DNA of 55,132 nucleotides from Paralcaligenes ureilyticus (GCF_004346225.1 NZ_SMAJ01000022.1:1-55132); one strand, 5' to 3'. Positions 9,273-17,691 are shown, counted from the stretch's first letter. The notes: generated by a model from the sequence alone, not told the origin. Numbers and translations: made by a program.

Positions 9273-11189
9273 ATGAGATTACTTCTGGTGTTACTGGTGT
9301 GGGTTCTTGTTTCTGTGCCCGCCGGCGCCCAAGCGTTGCCCTGCAATCAGGGCGAGCCCGTTCGTTTTGCCGGCCAGACATGGGAAAGCGCCGAATTCAC
9401 CATGAATGTGCTGCAGCAGATTCTGGAAAAGGCCTACGACTGCAAGACCGAGGCCGTGCCCGGAACGGCGGCGGCTACCGAGACGGCCTTGACTCAGAAT
9501 GATTTGCAGGTCGTGGCCGAATTGTGGTCCGGGCGCACAAAAATCATAGAAGATGCCATCAAGGCCGGTACGGTTCAGGTCATAGGCAATACGCTTGAAG
9601 GCGGCGCGAGACAAGGCTGGTATGTGCCCGATTACGTGGTTAACGGCGACTCCAAGCGGGGCATCAAGGCCGTGGCGCCCGATCTGCGATCATGGCAAGA
9701 CCTGCCCAAATATAAAGCGCTGTTTGCCGACCCCGAGACACCCGGGAAGGGCCGGTTCCTGAACTGCCCGAGCGGTTGGGTTTGCGAGCAGACCAACACC
9801 CGCTTGCTAAAGGTTCTTAATCTCGATCAGGGCTACACGAATTTCCGTGCCGGCACTGGCGCTGCGCTCGATGCAGCCATCAGCTCCGCCTACGACCAGG
9901 GCAAGCCCATCTTGTTCTATTACTGGCAGCCGACGGGCCTGATGGCGAAGTACAGATTCAAAAGAATCGCCATGCCGCCGTTCAATCAAGCGTGCTGGGA
10001 CACGGTGGTTAGCGGCAAAGGCGAGCTTTGCCCCACCGATTTTCTGGTTGCGCATCTGGGCATTGCCGTATCTGCGCCGTTTGCCAAAGGCAATTCTGAA
10101 GTCATAAAGCTATTCCAGCGGGTGCAGTTCGAGCCGGCCTTGCTGAACCAGATCATTTACGTCATGACCAGTCAGCATGTACGGGGCGATGTGGCCGCCG
10201 ACCGCTTTTTGCATGAACACCCGGAGATATGGAAGGCCTGGATGCCTGCGGACCGAGCGGCGCGCATGGCCCAGGCCCTCGGCCTTCAAAGCACCGTGGC
10301 GCAAGGCGGCCATTCGATCTTCCCGTCGTTGTCCATGACGGAGTATGTCAATAAGCAGCTGGTTTCCGCCGTGCAGCGTTATGGCCAAAGCCTGCACGCA
10401 TTTAGCGACCTCATCCTGACCACTGTTCTTTTACCCATGGAGCAATTCTTCGAGGCCATACCGCCCATCCTGTTCCTTTTTCTCGTGGGTCTGTTGGCCT
10501 GGCACGCCACGCGGAAAATAAGCCTGGCGGTTTGTTATGTGGTCGGTTTGTATGCAATAGGCGCCGTCGGCCTGTGGGACAAACTGATGGAAACCTTTGC
10601 GTTGGTGCTGGTGTCCACCGTCTTCGCCATTATTATCGGCATTCCGATCGGTATCCTGATGGCCCGGCATCGCCTTTTACGTCGCGTCCTGACGCCGGTG
10701 CTCGATGTCATGCAAACGCTGCCCAGCTTCGTGTACCTGATTCCCGTGCTGATGTTCTTCGGGCTGGGCAAGGTGCCCGCCTTGTTCGCCACCACCATCT
10801 ATGCCGTGCCTCCACTGATACGGCTCACCACTTTGGGCCTGCGCCAGGTGGATTTCGACATTATGGAAGCCGCCCAATCGTTTGGCGTGACGCGCTGGCA
10901 GATGCTCACGCGGGTTACGCTGCCGCTGGCACGCCCCAGCATCATGGCGGGCATCAATCAGACCACGATGATGGCGCTGGCCATGGTGGTTGTGGCGTCG
11001 ATGATAGGCGCGCGCGGCCTGGGTGAAGACGTGTTGGCAGGCATACAGACCCTGAACGTCGGGCTGGGTTTGCAGGCCGGGTTGGCTATTGTCATCCTGG
11101 CCATTGTGATTGATCGCATTACGCAGGCCTACGGCAAGTCGCGGCGCAGCGCCCAGGCCCAAAACAAAGTGGATGTGCGCGATGAGTGA
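9273..11189 (+). CDS. Fused glycine betaine-type ABC binding protein and permease
   Basis: A 638-residue fusion. After a signal peptide (1-20) comes an OpuAC-type substrate-binding domain (about 21-310), then a permease domain (about 385-620) with several membrane helices and the ATPase-contact EAA loop (EAAQSFGVTRWQML). The start at 9273 (MRLLLVLLVW), behind a GAGAGGGA ribosome-binding site, gives a clean signal sequence; an upstream in-frame ATG at 9219 lies in the terminator. Proteins of this group import quaternary ammonium osmolytes such as glycine betaine, choline or proline betaine; the substrate here is not determined. It overlaps the ATPase gene by 8 bases. Confidence 0.88.
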   Translation: MRLLLVLLVWVLVSVPAGAQALPCNQGEPVRFAGQTWESAEFTMNVLQQILEKAYDCKTEAVPGTAAATETALTQNDLQVVAELWSGRTKIIEDAIKAGTVQVIGNTLEGGARQGWYVPDYVVNGDSKRGIKAVAPDLRSWQDLPKYKALFADPETPGKGRFLNCPSGWVCEQTNTRLLKVLNLDQGYTNFRAGTGAALDAAISSAYDQGKPILFYYWQPTGLMAKYRFKRIAMPPFNQACWDTVVSGKGELCPTDFLVAHLGIAVSAPFAKGNSEVIKLFQRVQFEPALLNQIIYVMTSQHVRGDVAADRFLHEHPEIWKAWMPADRAARMAQALGLQSTVAQGGHSIFPSLSMTEYVNKQLVSAVQRYGQSLHAFSDLILTTVLLPMEQFFEAIPPILFLFLVGLLAWHATRKISLAVCYVVGLYAIGAVGLWDKLMETFALVLVSTVFAIIIGIPIGILMARHRLLRRVLTPVLDVMQTLPSFVYLIPVLMFFGLGKVPALFATTIYAVPPLIRLTTLGLRQVDFDIMEAAQSFGVTRWQMLTRVTLPLARPSIMAGINQTTMMALAMVVVASMIGARGLGEDVLAGIQTLNVGLGLQAGLAIVILAIVIDRITQAYGKSRRSAQAQNKVDVRDE

Positions 11190-11997
11190 CGTCAAAATTG
11201 AAGTCCGGGATGTGTACAAGGTATTTGGCGCCAATGAATCACAGGCGCTGGCGCTGCTGCGGGCGGGCGATACCCGGCAATCGGTACAGGCGCAGACCCA
11301 GTGCAACGTCGGGCTCGCAGGAGTCAACCTGACCGTGCCTGTGGGCCAGATCTCCTGCATCATGGGCTTGTCGGGCTCGGGCAAATCGACACTGATCCGT
11401 CATATGAATCGCCTGATCGATCCGTCGGCAGGCGAAATCCTGATCGATGGTCAAAATATCCTGGCGCTGGATATGCCGGGTTTGCGCCAGTTGCGCCGGC
11501 GCACGGTCAGCATGGTGTTCCAGAGCTTTGGCCTGTTGCCGCATATCAACGTGCTGGAGAACGTGGCGTTTGGACTGCACGTGCGCGGCGACGATAAAAA
11601 GCAGGCGCGAGAACTTGCGCTGGCCTGGCTGGAACGGGTAGGCCTGACCGAATACGCTAAAAATTATCCCGACGAACTTTCGGGCGGTATGCGCCAGCGT
11701 GTGGGCCTGGCGCGCGCGCTGGCGACCGACACGGAAGTATTGTTGATGGACGAGGCGTTTTCAGCGCTCGATCCGCTGATACGCTATGACATGCAAGACC
11801 AGTTGATTGCCCTGCAGCAACGTCTGCAGAAAACCATCGTGTTCGTTACCCACGATATTGACGAAGCTCTTCGCCTCGGCCAGCACATCGCCATTTTGCG
11901 TGACGGCAAGATCGAGCAGGTAGGCACTCCCGACGATATCAAGAATCACCCCGTCAATGATTATGTCGAGCATTTTGTGGTGCGGCGCGATTCGTAG
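11182..11997 (+). CDS. Betaine/quaternary amine ABC transporter ATPase (ProV/OpuAA-like)
   Basis: A 271-residue ATPase that powers the fused permease encoded upstream. Walker A GLSGSGKST (62-70), Q-loop VFQSFGLLP, signature LSGGMRQR (166-173), Walker B VLLMDEAF (186-193) and H-loop FVTHDIDEA are all intact. The N-terminal region before Walker A is long, as in ProV. It lacks the C-terminal CBS domains that many ProV/OpuAA proteins use as an ionic-strength sensor, so osmotic gating must work differently or be absent. The start at 11182 overlaps the fusion gene (ATGAGTGA). A degraded copy of its last 38 codons and 3' flank lies at 15942-16055. Confidence 0.92.
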   Translation: MSDVKIEVRDVYKVFGANESQALALLRAGDTRQSVQAQTQCNVGLAGVNLTVPVGQISCIMGLSGSGKSTLIRHMNRLIDPSAGEILIDGQNILALDMPGLRQLRRRTVSMVFQSFGLLPHINVLENVAFGLHVRGDDKKQARELALAWLERVGLTEYAKNYPDELSGGMRQRVGLARALATDTEVLLMDEAFSALDPLIRYDMQDQLIALQQRLQKTIVFVTHDIDEALRLGQHIAILRDGKIEQVGTPDDIKNHPVNDYVEHFVVRRDS

Positions 11998-12024
11998 GCG
12001 GCGGCGTCGAAACGGCATGTGAAT

Positions 12025-12182
12025 CATGTAGCGACAGGCCTTGTGCCTGTCATGTAGTGCCACCCCTTGTGGGTGGCAAATCCCCGGACGAAATACGTAT
12101 CTTGCACTACATGACAGGCACAAGGCCTGTCGCTACATGGTTTACGAGTACGTATTTGTAGCGGCACCCCTTGTGGGCGCCA
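12025..12182. repeat. REP cluster: four REP units, including a 36-bp perfect inverted repeat
   Basis: Four 26-bp units of the REP family. Two lie in tandem on the + strand (12027-12052 and 12053-12078), one is inverted (12112-12137) and one is + (12157-12182). Each has TGTAG(C/T), a 7-bp stem and a CTTGT loop; the stems are GACAGGC, GCCACCC, GACAGGC and GGCACCC. 12025-12060 and 12104-12139 are perfect 36-bp inverted copies. The third and fourth form the standard tail-to-tail pair with a 19-bp spacer. The cluster fills the gap between the ABC ATPase and GntR genes. Confidence 0.9.
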
Positions 12183-12264
12183 TGCCGTTCTCTGCCACCC
12201 AGTTCCCTCCTGCGCGCCATGAAGGGCTGTAATATGGTGGCCTCGTCTATCAATATGCACCGGC

Positions 12265-13035
12265 ATGGTCGACAACATCCACTCCGTCCTGAAAAAGCAA
12301 TCGCGGCTGCCTTTGTCGCTCAAGGTCAAGTACGTCTTGCGAACGCGCCTTGAGCGTGGCGAGTGGACTGTGGGGACTCGTATTCCGACTTTGCTCGAAC
12401 TGGTGGCCGAATATGGCGTCTCGCGTGCCACCGTGCGCGCCGCCCTCGATGAACTCGAACAGGAAGGGCTGATTGAGCGCACTCGCGGCAAGGGAACCTT
12501 TGTGATTGGAGATGCGAGCAAGGAGCATTGGTTAATGCTGCCCACCGATTGGCGTTCGCTGGTTGAGCATATCGAGCATTTAAAGGTCCGGTTTACGGTG
12601 CTTGGCAGCGGTTATGGCTCGCTGGCTGCCGAGATATCGACCCAGACTCCTGCCCCGACTTATTGGTGGACCACCCGGGTGAACTGGGCTGACGATATTC
12701 CATACAGTTTCAACACGGTGTATGTAATCAAGCGCCTGCTGGATTTGAAAAAAACGCACTTCGAGTCCGAGCCGATTCTGCCCGTCATTAATCGGTATTT
12801 CAAGGATGAACTGCATTCGGCAAGCCAAGTGCTGACGATACGTGCAGCAGACGGTGTTGTCGCTAAAGAGTTGCACATTGAAATTGGCACGGCGGTAGCG
12901 CAGGCGCTGCGCGTGGCGCGCAATGCCCAGCAAGAAATTGTGTACGCGGCCCGTGTTTTGTACCCTGCGAAATACTTGAGCATAGAAACCCAGTTCCATC
13001 CGCGCGAAGAATCCGGCCGAAATCCGGCCGCTTGA
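12265..13035 (+). CDS. GntR-family regulator, HutC/UTRA type
   Basis: A 256-residue transcriptional regulator. The N-terminal winged helix (about 15-85) has the GntR pattern ELVAEYGVSRATVRAALDEL followed by QEGLIERTRGKGTFV. The C-terminal part (about 100-245) is a UTRA ligand-binding domain. It has no clear Shine-Dalgarno sequence; the chosen start gives a normal GntR N-terminus. A long palindrome overlapping a promoter lies 36 bp after its stop and in front of the hydrolase/TctC genes, so it probably represses that operon and responds to its substrate. The ligand is unknown. Confidence 0.92.
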   Translation: MVDNIHSVLKKQSRLPLSLKVKYVLRTRLERGEWTVGTRIPTLLELVAEYGVSRATVRAALDELEQEGLIERTRGKGTFVIGDASKEHWLMLPTDWRSLVEHIEHLKVRFTVLGSGYGSLAAEISTQTPAPTYWWTTRVNWADDIPYSFNTVYVIKRLLDLKKTHFESEPILPVINRYFKDELHSASQVLTIRAADGVVAKELHIEIGTAVAQALRVARNAQQEIVYAARVLYPAKYLSIETQFHPREESGRNPAA

Positions 13036-13054
13036 GCTTGATCCGAGCAGACTA

Positions 13055-13106
13055 TTGACAATTTGATCAGAAAGTATAAAGTACTAAAAAGCGTACTTTA
13101 ATACTT
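13055..13106 (+). promoter_or_regulatory. Predicted promoter with palindromic GntR operator
   Basis: A perfect -35 TTGACA (13055-13060) is followed by a near-perfect palindrome: AAGTATAAAGTAC (13072-13084) and GTACTTTAATACTT (13093-13106), 8 bases apart. The best -10 (TAAAGT, 13077-13082) lies inside the left arm, so a protein bound there would block RNA polymerase. The position between the GntR gene and the operon it precedes makes it the likely GntR operator. Confidence 0.7.
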
Positions 13107-13182
13107 ATGGCTCGTTCCTTGTTATTGAACAGGAAAGGCTTTTATAAGTGCGCATAGACCTGCTTCATTTAGGGGATGGCTT

Positions 13183-14076
13183 TTGAAAATCACCATGCTG
13201 GGAACTGGCGCCGCCTTGCCGGATCCGGATCGGGCGCAATCGTCGATCTTGATCACTTTGGATAATGGCAAAAATTATCTCTTCGACTGTGGCGAAGGGT
13301 CTACACGTCAAATGGTGCGGGCCAACATCAATCCGGCCGATGTCGGGTGGGTATTTCTCAGCCATCTTCATTACGATCACATTTGTGGTTTGCCTTTCTT
13401 CGTTTTATCCAGCTGGGTGTTCAATCGAGACGGGCAACTTAAGGTGTACGGACCCCGTGGCACACGGGATTTTGTCGATCATTCATTTGAAAACGGCGCC
13501 TTCAAGGTCGATATCCAGGCTCGCGCCGCCTACGGAGTGCGGCAAAAGAACATCGAAGCCGTGCGTCCTCTGGTTACCGAAGTTAGTCCAGGACTCATCT
13601 ATCAGGACGAACATGTCAGGATATATGTAGACCTGGTAGATCACATCCCTGCAGAAATCACAGACTGTTTTGGCATACGCCTGGAAGCTGAGGGCAAGGT
13701 AGTGGCATTCAGCGGAGATACGGCTCCGTGCGAATCCATGGTGCGCTTGGCTCAAGATGCCGATCTGCTGATTCATGAGTGCACCTTTCCCGAGTCTTTT
13801 CTTGCGCATCGCGCCAAATCGGGTGTGGGCACCTATTCTCACACCAGCCCGCTGGAACTTGGAAAAATTGCCGCGCGGGCCAAAGTAAAACAGCTCGTGC
13901 CTACTCATTTTGGCCATTTCGACTCGACTAGCCCGGTCATAAAACGAGCGGCGGCCAATCACTTGCCTATAGACTTGATGGGGCCGGATATGCTTGATGA
14001 GGTCGTGCGCGATTTGCGCAAGAGCTACAAAGGCCCGATAAGCCTGGCGCATGATTTGATGCGAATTGATTTGTAG
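13183..14076 (+). CDS. Metallo-beta-lactamase-fold hydrolase (RNase Z/AtsA-like)
   Basis: A 297-residue MBL-fold enzyme. The di-metal motif HLHYDH (61-66) is complete, and later ligands appear as SGDTAP, the SHTSP region and PTHFGH. The fold resembles the ElaC/arylsulfatase AtsA group rather than antibiotic-cleaving lactamases. The start is TTG at 13183, chosen because AGGGG lies 7 bases upstream and the protein begins with the typical MKITMLGTGAALPDPDR. It is the first gene of an apparent operon with a TctC receptor and an alpha/beta hydrolase, so it probably cleaves an ester or amide taken up by that system; the substrate is unknown. Confidence 0.88.
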   Translation: MKITMLGTGAALPDPDRAQSSILITLDNGKNYLFDCGEGSTRQMVRANINPADVGWVFLSHLHYDHICGLPFFVLSSWVFNRDGQLKVYGPRGTRDFVDHSFENGAFKVDIQARAAYGVRQKNIEAVRPLVTEVSPGLIYQDEHVRIYVDLVDHIPAEITDCFGIRLEAEGKVVAFSGDTAPCESMVRLAQDADLLIHECTFPESFLAHRAKSGVGTYSHTSPLELGKIAARAKVKQLVPTHFGHFDSTSPVIKRAAANHLPIDLMGPDMLDEVVRDLRKSYKGPISLAHDLMRIDL

Positions 14077-14134
14077 GAGGGCGCAAACGCCTCGCCGCAC
14101 GTATCGGCAGGCGCTTGATTTCAGGGAGACATTT

Positions 14135-15109
14135 ATGTTCGCAAGGTGTTGTAGTGTAAAGACATGGCTGGTGGCCTTGAGTTTGAGTTTTAGCGCCGTA
14201 GCCAGTGCGGCTTATCCGGACCATTCGATTCGCGTCATATTGCCGTATGCCGCGGGTGCCGCAGGAGACATCGTCTTCAGGATGCTACAGCCGGGCCTAG
14301 CCAAAGAGTTGGGCCAGCCTGTGATTCTGGATTACAAATCCGGGGCCGGCGGGAATATCGGCACACAGGAAGTGGTCCGCGCTGCACCCGATGGTTATAC
14401 CTTGTTGCTGGGTGCCACGAATAATTTTGTCATTAACCAGTTCCTGTATAAAGGCATGAGCTACGATCCATCGAAAGCTTTGGTGCCTATCGCCAAGGTG
14501 GTGGATGTGCCGGCATTTATTTACCTCAATGCCAGTGTGCCTGCACATAATTTTGCGGAGCTCAAGTCTTATGCAGAAAAGCATCCCGGAGTCTTGAATT
14601 ACGGTACTCCGGGGGCTGGCACAACGCCGGCCCTATCCGGATGGATGTTATCTGAAGCCATACATGGCAATATGACAGCCGTGACGTATCGTGGGTCGGC
14701 TCCCGGCGTGCAGGCTTTGTTGGCAAACCAGATCCAGGTTTATATCGGAGGCTATGGGATTGCCTCCGCGTATCTGCCTTCGGGCAAGCTGCGCGTGCTG
14801 GCGGTAGCCTTGCCCGAACGTTTCGCGGCGCTGCCCAGCGTTCCGACGACCAAGGAGGTGGGCATAGGCAGTGCCGTAGTCAGTAACTGGTGGGGCATGG
14901 CGGCACCCAAGGGTACCCCCGCCCCTATCGTGGAACGTGTAGAGCAGGCCTTGCACACGGTGCTGAGCGATCCCGCCATACAGAAGAAACTGCAGGATCA
15001 GGGCTTTGTGGTCAGCCTGGAAAGTACGGCGACCTTCAAGGCCAATTTGCGCAAAGAAGCACCCTACTGGGAAGATGTCATCAAACGTTCGGGCGTGGTT
15101 ATCAATTAA
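14135..15109 (+). CDS. TctC/Bug-family periplasmic solute receptor
   Basis: A 324-residue exported receptor. The signal peptide (about 1-25, ending AVASA) is followed by the typical Bug start YPDHSIRVILPYAAGAAGD and the conserved GNIGTQEVV and PDGYTLLLG segments. The start at 14135 has CAGGGAG upstream. Such proteins bind carboxylates in the periplasm and hand them to TctAB permeases. A tctA/tctB pair lies 1 kb downstream on the opposite strand and may be the partner. It follows the MBL gene by 58 bp and precedes the alpha/beta hydrolase by 22 bp. Confidence 0.93.
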   Translation: MFARCCSVKTWLVALSLSFSAVASAAYPDHSIRVILPYAAGAAGDIVFRMLQPGLAKELGQPVILDYKSGAGGNIGTQEVVRAAPDGYTLLLGATNNFVINQFLYKGMSYDPSKALVPIAKVVDVPAFIYLNASVPAHNFAELKSYAEKHPGVLNYGTPGAGTTPALSGWMLSEAIHGNMTAVTYRGSAPGVQALLANQIQVYIGGYGIASAYLPSGKLRVLAVALPERFAALPSVPTTKEVGIGSAVVSNWWGMAAPKGTPAPIVERVEQALHTVLSDPAIQKKLQDQGFVVSLESTATFKANLRKEAPYWEDVIKRSGVVIN

Positions 15110-15131
15110 CTAAAAGGGCGGTTGGCCGCAA

Positions 15132-15920
15132 ATGCCATGGCGGTCAACGCAGAGGGCCAGCATGTTCTATCGTCGGCAAGGGCGCGGTGAGGCCTTGATA
15201 TTGCTGCATGGGTTTGCGTCTTCGTCTCTGTTCTGGACTGCTCTGATGGAGCGGTTTGGCGAGCAATTCGACGTGATTGCGCCCGACTGGCCAGGATTTG
15301 GCGCGACGCCGGAAGCGGCGCCTTACACAAGCCTGGCCGACTACGCCGGCGGTGTGATCGACCTGGCCGATAAATTAGGCCTGGAGCGTTTTCACGTAAT
15401 CGGCCACTCCATGAGCGGTTTCGTCGTGCAAACCTTGTTGTGTGACCATGCGCATCGTTTGAACCGCGCGGTGCTGTATGGCGCGGGCCTTGGCGTTAAC
15501 CGCGCGCGGCGCTTTGAAACCATTGCTGAAACCTTGCTCAGGCTGGAGACCGAGGGCGTAGACGCCACGATAAGACGGATCGTCAGTTCCTGGTTCGCCG
15601 ATCCCATACGCGATGCCAAGGCCCATCGCCTGTGTATGGAAGCCGGACGGGGCATGAGCCTGCCCGCCGCCGCGGCGGCCATACGTGCCACCGAGCATGC
15701 GGATTTTGAAGGGCGTCTGGGACAGGTGCAGACACGCACCCTTATCATTTCTGGAGAGGCCGAGCGTAGCCATCCACCCGTAAGCGCCATGGAATTACAG
15801 AAAGCTCTGGCCAATGCCCATTTATGTATCCTGCCTTTTTGCGGACATGCGGCGCATCTGGAACAGCCCGAGTGGTTCGAGATGATCGTGCGCGAATTTC
15901 TGTTGCCTCATCGCGGGTGA
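15132..15920 (+). CDS. Alpha/beta-fold hydrolase
   Basis: A 262-residue alpha/beta hydrolase. It has the oxyanion segment LLHGFASS, nucleophile elbow GHSMSG (Ser93) and a C-terminal CGHAAHLEQP that supplies the catalytic His. At the usual acid position the sequence reads GEAER, so the acid appears to be Glu instead of the more common Asp. An internal ATG at 15162 with AGAGGG upstream is an alternative start (252 residues); the longer form keeps a fuller first strand. It probably shares the GntR-controlled operon with the MBL and TctC genes. The substrate is unknown, likely an ester or a ring-cleavage product. Confidence 0.87.
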   Translation: MPWRSTQRASMFYRRQGRGEALILLHGFASSSLFWTALMERFGEQFDVIAPDWPGFGATPEAAPYTSLADYAGGVIDLADKLGLERFHVIGHSMSGFVVQTLLCDHAHRLNRAVLYGAGLGVNRARRFETIAETLLRLETEGVDATIRRIVSSWFADPIRDAKAHRLCMEAGRGMSLPAAAAAIRATEHADFEGRLGQVQTRTLIISGEAERSHPPVSAMELQKALANAHLCILPFCGHAAHLEQPEWFEMIVREFLLPHRG

Positions 15921-15941
15921 TCAAATCGGTATCGGAGCGGT

Positions 15942-16034
15942 GGCAAGATCGAGTGGGTTGGCACGCTTGACGGTATCGAGAACCGTCCTGTACGGCGGGT
16001 ACGTCGAGCATTTTGTACTATGGCGCGATTCGTA
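15942..16034 (+). pseudogene. Decayed 3' fragment of a betaine ABC ATPase gene
   Basis: The sequence from GGCAAGATCGAG onward aligns with the end of the intact ATPase gene (11905-11997). The translated remnant reads GKIEWVGTLDGIENRPV, then, after a one-base insertion, YVEHFVLWRDS and a stop; the intact gene has GKIEQVGTPDDIKNHPV and YVEHFVVRRDS. The match continues 21 bases past the stop (to 16055, matching 12017). 11962-12017 and 16000-16055 agree at 49 of 56 positions. No start codon, Walker motifs or 5' part remain. It is a dead piece of a divergent second copy. Confidence 0.88.
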
Positions 16035-16050
16035 GGCGGTGGCGTCGAAA

Positions 16051-16100
16051 TGGCAGCCACAAGGGCTGCCATGTGTCATCCACCGCTATGTGTTTGTAGA
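16051..16100. repeat. Degenerate REP pair
   Basis: An inverted REP hairpin (GGCAGCC, ACAAG loop, GGCTGCC; 16052-16070) whose outer tail has decayed. It is followed after about 20 bases by a worn partner beginning TGTAGA at 16095. It lies between the convergent alpha/beta hydrolase and tctA genes and directly follows the ATPase-gene remnant. Confidence 0.7.
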
Positions 16101-16107
16101 TACCGTT

Positions 16108-17691
16108 TTATGCGTCGACTTGCCCGACGCTTACTTTGGCCTGATCTTCGAACGTGGAGATCGCCGCCGTTAGCGTGGTCGGGGTGCGTTTCTGTCTGAT
16201 TTTGCCGCGGATAAAGAATAGTATCTGAACCCCCAGTAGCAACGCGCAGGCGCCGACGAACCATGCACTGATGGGGCGTTCGACGAACACGAGCAGGTTA
16301 CCCCGGGAGAGCAGCAGCGCGCGGCGGAAGTTCTCTTCGACCATGGGCCCTAACACATAGCCCAGCAAGATGGGCGCCACCGAAAAATCGAGCGCCACCA
16401 AGATGGCGCCGGCGATGCCGAAAAACGCCACTTCGCCCACTTGGAAGAGGCTATTCTGGGTGCTGAAGCAGCCTACGGCAATGAAAAACATGGCCGAGGG
16501 GAGCAGGTATTTATAAGGTACCCGCAATAACTTGACCCACAGCCCTATCAACGGAACATTCAGTATGATGAGCAGCAAATTCCCGACCCAGAAGCTGGCG
16601 ATCAGACCCCAGAATATATCGGGATGCTCGGTAATCAGCTGCGGCCCGGGTTGAATTCCCTGGATCATCAAGGCGCCCAGCATCAGCGCCATGACCGCAT
16701 CGCCGGGGATGCCCAGGCTCATCGTGGGGATGAAATCGACCTGCGTTTTGGAGTGCGAGGCCGCCTCGGGAGAGGCCACGCCTTCAATCGCGCCGTGGCC
16801 AAAACGCTCGGGGTGTTTGGATACCTTGTGTTCAAGCGCATAAGCCACAAAAGTAGTGATGGTGGGGCCTGTGCCGGGCAAGATACCGAAAAAGGCTCCC
16901 ACGGCGGTGCCGCGCAGCATCGGGAAAAACGATCTTTTCATCTCGTCTTTGGTGGGGCGCATGTCCTTGAACTTCATTTTCAGGCCGGTGCCGATGATCT
17001 GAAGGCGATTGATGCCCAACAAGAATTCGCCCACGCCGAACAAACCCATGGCTAGGGCGACCAGATCCACCCCGTCTTCGAGGTTGATCATGCCGAAGGT
17101 GAAACGCATCGTTCCCGTGTTGACGTCGGTTCCGGTCACGCCAATCAGCAGGCCCAGCAGGGTCATGGCGACCCCTTTGAGGGCCGAACCTTTGGACATG
17201 GTTGAGCCGGCGATCAGGCCCAGCATCATGATGGAGAAAATCTCGGTGGGCCCAAACTTGAAGGCCACCTCGACCAATACGTTGGAGAAAAACACCATTA
17301 TTAAGATGCCCACCGTCGCCGCAAAAAAAGACGACATCATGGCGATCCCCAGGGCCGCGCCGCCGCGCCCCTGCTTGGTCAAGGGGTAGCCGTCCAGGCA
17401 GGTCACGGCATGCGGGGCGTGCACGGGCAGGTTAAGCAAAATGGCGCCAATCGCGCCGCCGTACATGGAGCCGTAGAAAATACCGGCCAGCATGAGAATG
17501 GCCGCCACGGGGTGCATGGCATAAGTAAGAGGGAGCAAAATTGCAATGGCCGACAGGGCGCCCATCCCGGGCAAAACCCCGATCAGGTTGCCGACGACCA
17601 CCCCAAAAATGGACCACATCAAATTATGGGGTTCAAAGGCGATTCCAAACCCGTACGCCAGGTCGGTAAACGATTGCATTATTATGGACAT
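16108..17691 (-). CDS. tctA: Tripartite tricarboxylate transporter, large permease TctA
   Basis: A 527-residue inner-membrane permease with about 12 hydrophobic segments. It has the TctA hallmarks: GVLPGMGALSAIAILLPLTY near residue 38, FYGSMYGGAIGAILLNLP, GTGPTITTFVAYALEHKVSK and MSLGIPGDAVMALMLGAL. It forms the transport channel with TctB and takes substrate from a TctC receptor, driven by an ion gradient. It starts 3 bp after the tctB stop, so the two are coupled. No receptor gene is in this - strand operon; the TctC at 14135-15109 is the nearest candidate. Confidence 0.95.
   Translation of the reverse strand: MSIIMQSFTDLAYGFGIAFEPHNLMWSIFGVVVGNLIGVLPGMGALSAIAILLPLTYAMHPVAAILMLAGIFYGSMYGGAIGAILLNLPVHAPHAVTCLDGYPLTKQGRGGAALGIAMMSSFFAATVGILIMVFFSNVLVEVAFKFGPTEIFSIMMLGLIAGSTMSKGSALKGVAMTLLGLLIGVTGTDVNTGTMRFTFGMINLEDGVDLVALAMGLFGVGEFLLGINRLQIIGTGLKMKFKDMRPTKDEMKRSFFPMLRGTAVGAFFGILPGTGPTITTFVAYALEHKVSKHPERFGHGAIEGVASPEAASHSKTQVDFIPTMSLGIPGDAVMALMLGALMIQGIQPGPQLITEHPDIFWGLIASFWVGNLLLIILNVPLIGLWVKLLRVPYKYLLPSAMFFIAVGCFSTQNSLFQVGEVAFFGIAGAILVALDFSVAPILLGYVLGPMVEENFRRALLLSRGNLLVFVERPISAWFVGACALLLGVQILFFIRGKIRQKRTPTTLTAAISTFEDQAKVSVGQVDA

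Noticed and set aside
12025-12182. CRISPR array
   Set aside because: The units are palindromic, in mixed orientation and irregularly spaced, with no unique spacers of constant length and no cas genes.
12024-12545. Short open frames covering the REP cluster and the start of GntR
   Set aside because: They exist because the REP repeats lack stops in some frames; the translations are repeat-derived and share no family.
13183-14076. Metallo-beta-lactamase resistance gene
   Set aside because: Motif spacing and the DCGEGSTRQM stretch are of the RNase Z/arylsulfatase type; it is embedded in a catabolic operon.
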